From assembly GCA_035236585.1 (NCBI GenBank), contig CP141137.1, positions 42,368,057 through 42,432,056 of the forward strand: a stretch of 64,000 nt of DNA, given 5' to 3'. This DNA is from Warburgia ugandensis (taxonomy: Eukaryota > Streptophyta > Magnoliopsida > Canellales > Canellaceae). The notes below the pieces were generated by a model. It had not been told where the DNA came from. It was given only the letters and a program-made list of their open reading frames with translations, and did not search any database. Position 1 is the first letter of the stretch, and every line of letters begins with the position of its first letter. Below are positions 62,105 through 64,000 of the stretch, in pieces. The position numbers and the translations under genes are program-made.

Positions 62105-62795
62105 AATACAAAGAATAGTAGTAGGTTTGGCATGTTGATAAAATAGGAGCAGCATACTGACAGGAGCACCAATGGATGCTTTGGAAGTGGACAGGTAAGA
62201 ATTGGTCTTTGAATTGAAGTTATCATATTAGAAATGAGAAAGAGACTGCATTGTATGTAATTATGGGAATTTGGAAGACTTATATGACTGGGTTGTGCTG
62301 TGGAGGTTCTAGGTGTGTTGTGTTGATGTAAATTATTTTTGTTTTGTTAGACGTATGAAAAGGAGATAGAGTCTTCATTTATATTTTAAAATTGTCAACA
62401 AATGTTTATCAGGTACTTCGCAATGACATGCATTAAATGTCATATGTTTGAAAAACAGAGGAAACTCTATTGGATTTTTGGTAGAAATGAGCACTAATTT
62501 CAGTGAGAATCCTTGTTTTTGAGAAAAGAAAAATGGCACTTGGGGTTTTTCAAAGTTAATTTAAAGAAAATATTTTTTGATGCATTGCATTATTTTTACA
62601 AAAATTATTTCAAATTGGATTGATCTTGCATTAGAAATTAGTTTGTATTTAAAATTACATTTGAAAACTCGGGTCGTCACAACCCTCGACCTACAAAATT
62701 ATAGAATTAAACCTAATTTGTGATAATTAAGTTATTTTTTTTCTTTAAAACCTTTTAAATATGGAGATATATATGTAATAATTTTGTATATATCA

Positions 62796-64000
62796 AATAC
62801 CCCCAGACTTAGATTTTGCTTGTCCTCGAGCAAAACTAGAAAAATAGAAAAGAAGAAATTTGAAAAATATCATAACCACTTTCACTAGTGCTCTCGAATG
62901 CATGTAGCTCATGTAGAAAGCCTTTAAACCCCTAGGTTATCCCTAGTGGACTAGTTGCAGTCTCGTAAGGGTTTCTATAAATGATACCTATAAACATTCT
63001 CAAAAGTCCTTATGTAGTCCATCATTTATCTCAAAGAATCTTCTTATATTTAGTTTATGTTAAACTCTTAACTTTAGCATAAAAATCATCAGCAGTTCAA
63101 AATTCTACCTTTATGCTAAGGATATCCCATTAGTTCATTAAGCCTAGGAATGTGAGTGTGTGAATGTAGCTAATATATACAATTTTAGGTCTCCAAGGAA
63201 ATTATAACCTAGATTACCATCCAAATGTATGTTTTGACTCAAATCTCACAGGATATTCTTTAACACTCAGAAAAGGGCTAAATCTCTCTTTAATATGTGA
63301 GTGGAATAACGTTCATCAAGTTCAAAATTCTCACACACTTCACACAAAAGAATGATGACTTAGAAAGGATTGATAATGGTCTCATGATAGGATATCAACT
63401 ACTGGGAGTGTTACACTATACCAAATCCCTTCTCATTCATAACCATGTCAAAGTCATATTCCTCCAAAGACCAAGTTAAGACTTCTATTAGGACGCAACA
63501 TAGTTTTAGGATAGGGTTATCAAAAGAATGAGTATAAAGGCAAACAAAGGTTGTCTAGAAACTATATAAATGTCTTTTATCAATGTATTTACAACTTTTC
63601 CATTTTTTATTTGCTAGAGTGAATTTTTTTTTATTGGCTATATTTTTTTCTTTTCTCATTTTTCTCCATTTTGTCTTTTGGTGTAGCCTTTCTTTTTAGT
63701 TTTATCTTTTTTGTCCCTTTTGGATGTTCATCTCTTGACTTGTATTGCTTATACTTTTCTTAAGATAATCTTCAACCATCTCTACATATTTCCAAAAAAA
63801 CTAGGTAATGGATATAATATAGTGGTTTTATAAGGGTACTGATTAATTGGTTCATAGAGAAAAGGCTCATTGTAAAGGCACAAAGGTGTAACTAGTGGAA
63901 AAGTAACATAGGAAGGCTAAAGGCTCTAGGTTTACCAAGGATGGCCTCTATCATTTGTTTGGTTTCATATGACTTAAACATACCATAAACTCAAGAGATA
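62796..64000 (-). mobile_element. 3' internal region of a further Athila-like element, leaving the window
   Basis: The purine tract (minus strand AGTCTGGGGGTATT, 62,796-62,810) adjoins the LTR. 62,811-63,570 is collinear with 49,836-50,605 and, inverted, with 28,901-29,360. Beyond 63,570 to the window end no match or gene was recognised; the sequence is T-rich (63,600-63,720) and may be more of the same untranslated region. Confidence 0.7.

Larger units (their letters stand above)
60091..62681 (+). mobile_element. Solo LTR of a chromodomain-gypsy-like element (2.6 kb)
   Basis: Begins TATAACATCT (TG changed to TA) and ends GGGTCGTCACA, flanked by ACCCT at 60,086-60,090 and 62,682-62,686. It lies inside the LTR of D, whose purine tract follows at 62,796. 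Its last third aligns with LTR E (28,505-28,640), and its hairpin (62,075-62,104) matches those of B and the large solo LTRs. Two imperfect copies of a unit of about 87 bp lie at 61,515-61,690. No gene. Confidence 0.9.
58119..62795 (-). repeat. LTR of element D (5') and of the next element (3'), interrupted
   Basis: Left edge at the primer site; right edge TATATATCA (minus-strand start TGATATATA) beside a purine tract. Without the solo LTR at 60,091-62,681 and one TSD copy it is about 2.1 kb. A minus-strand TATA-like TTATAAATAG lies near 59,355. GA-rich tandem-like text at 59,430-59,650 (repeats of GGTTTGAAATTAG, GTAGGTGGG) is a local degenerate repeat. No gene. Confidence 0.8.

Overview
This window is non-genic DNA from a flowering-plant nuclear genome. 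No host protein gene, tRNA, rRNA or CRISPR array could be supported. Almost every base belongs to nested, decayed Ty3/gypsy LTR retrotransposons, to one rearranged endogenous pararetrovirus (family Caulimoviridae) or to one short SINE. Evidence for a plant: a tRNA-Asp-type primer site on Athila-like elements, an initiator-tRNA-Met primer site on a chromodomain gypsy element, a caulimovirid relic, and a SINE that looks like the plant Au family. The species cannot be told.

Layout. Element A (Athila-like, + strand, leaving the window on the left) runs from 1 to about 31,300. Its 5' LTR (1-908 and 11,211-11,976) is split by element B, a full-length 10.3 kb minus-strand chromodomain gypsy element at 909-11,205 (TSD CATGA). 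A's gag, protease and RT start lie at 12,001-15,810. A 4.9 kb solo LTR (15,811-20,666, TSD TGAAG) sits inside its RT. RT, RNase H and integrase remnants resume at 20,672-22,500. A second, 5'-truncated chromodomain element E (22,505 to about 28,650) follows. A's 3' untranslated region, polypurine tract and 3' LTR end abruptly near 31,300.

There A abuts element C, an Athila-like copy of the same family on the minus strand (31,300-47,164). Two more solo LTRs interrupt C (35,418-40,822 and 41,261-46,790). C's 5' LTR (47,168-49,835) also serves as the 3' LTR of the next minus-strand element D. The 5' LTR of D (58,119-62,795) in turn serves as the 3' LTR of a further element that leaves the window on the right. 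This is a head-to-tail LTR-sharing array. D has no recognisable gag-pol; its interior holds the pararetrovirus (50,611-57,655), which forms a large inverted repeat around 51,571 with an Au-type SINE in one arm only. D's 5' LTR carries a fourth solo LTR (60,091-62,681, TSD ACCCT).

Order of events inferred from nesting: Athila-like elements first, then chromodomain gypsy and pararetrovirus insertions, LTR-LTR recombination to solo LTRs, and the SINE after the inverted repeat formed. Nothing here looks able to make a complete protein. The most unusual signals are the LTR-sharing array with its viral interior, an Asp-to-Asn change at the RT active site shared by two opposed Athila-like copies, GC-rich blocks that differ at the same place in related LTRs, and a hairpin kept in six related LTRs. 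All similarity statements were made by eye.
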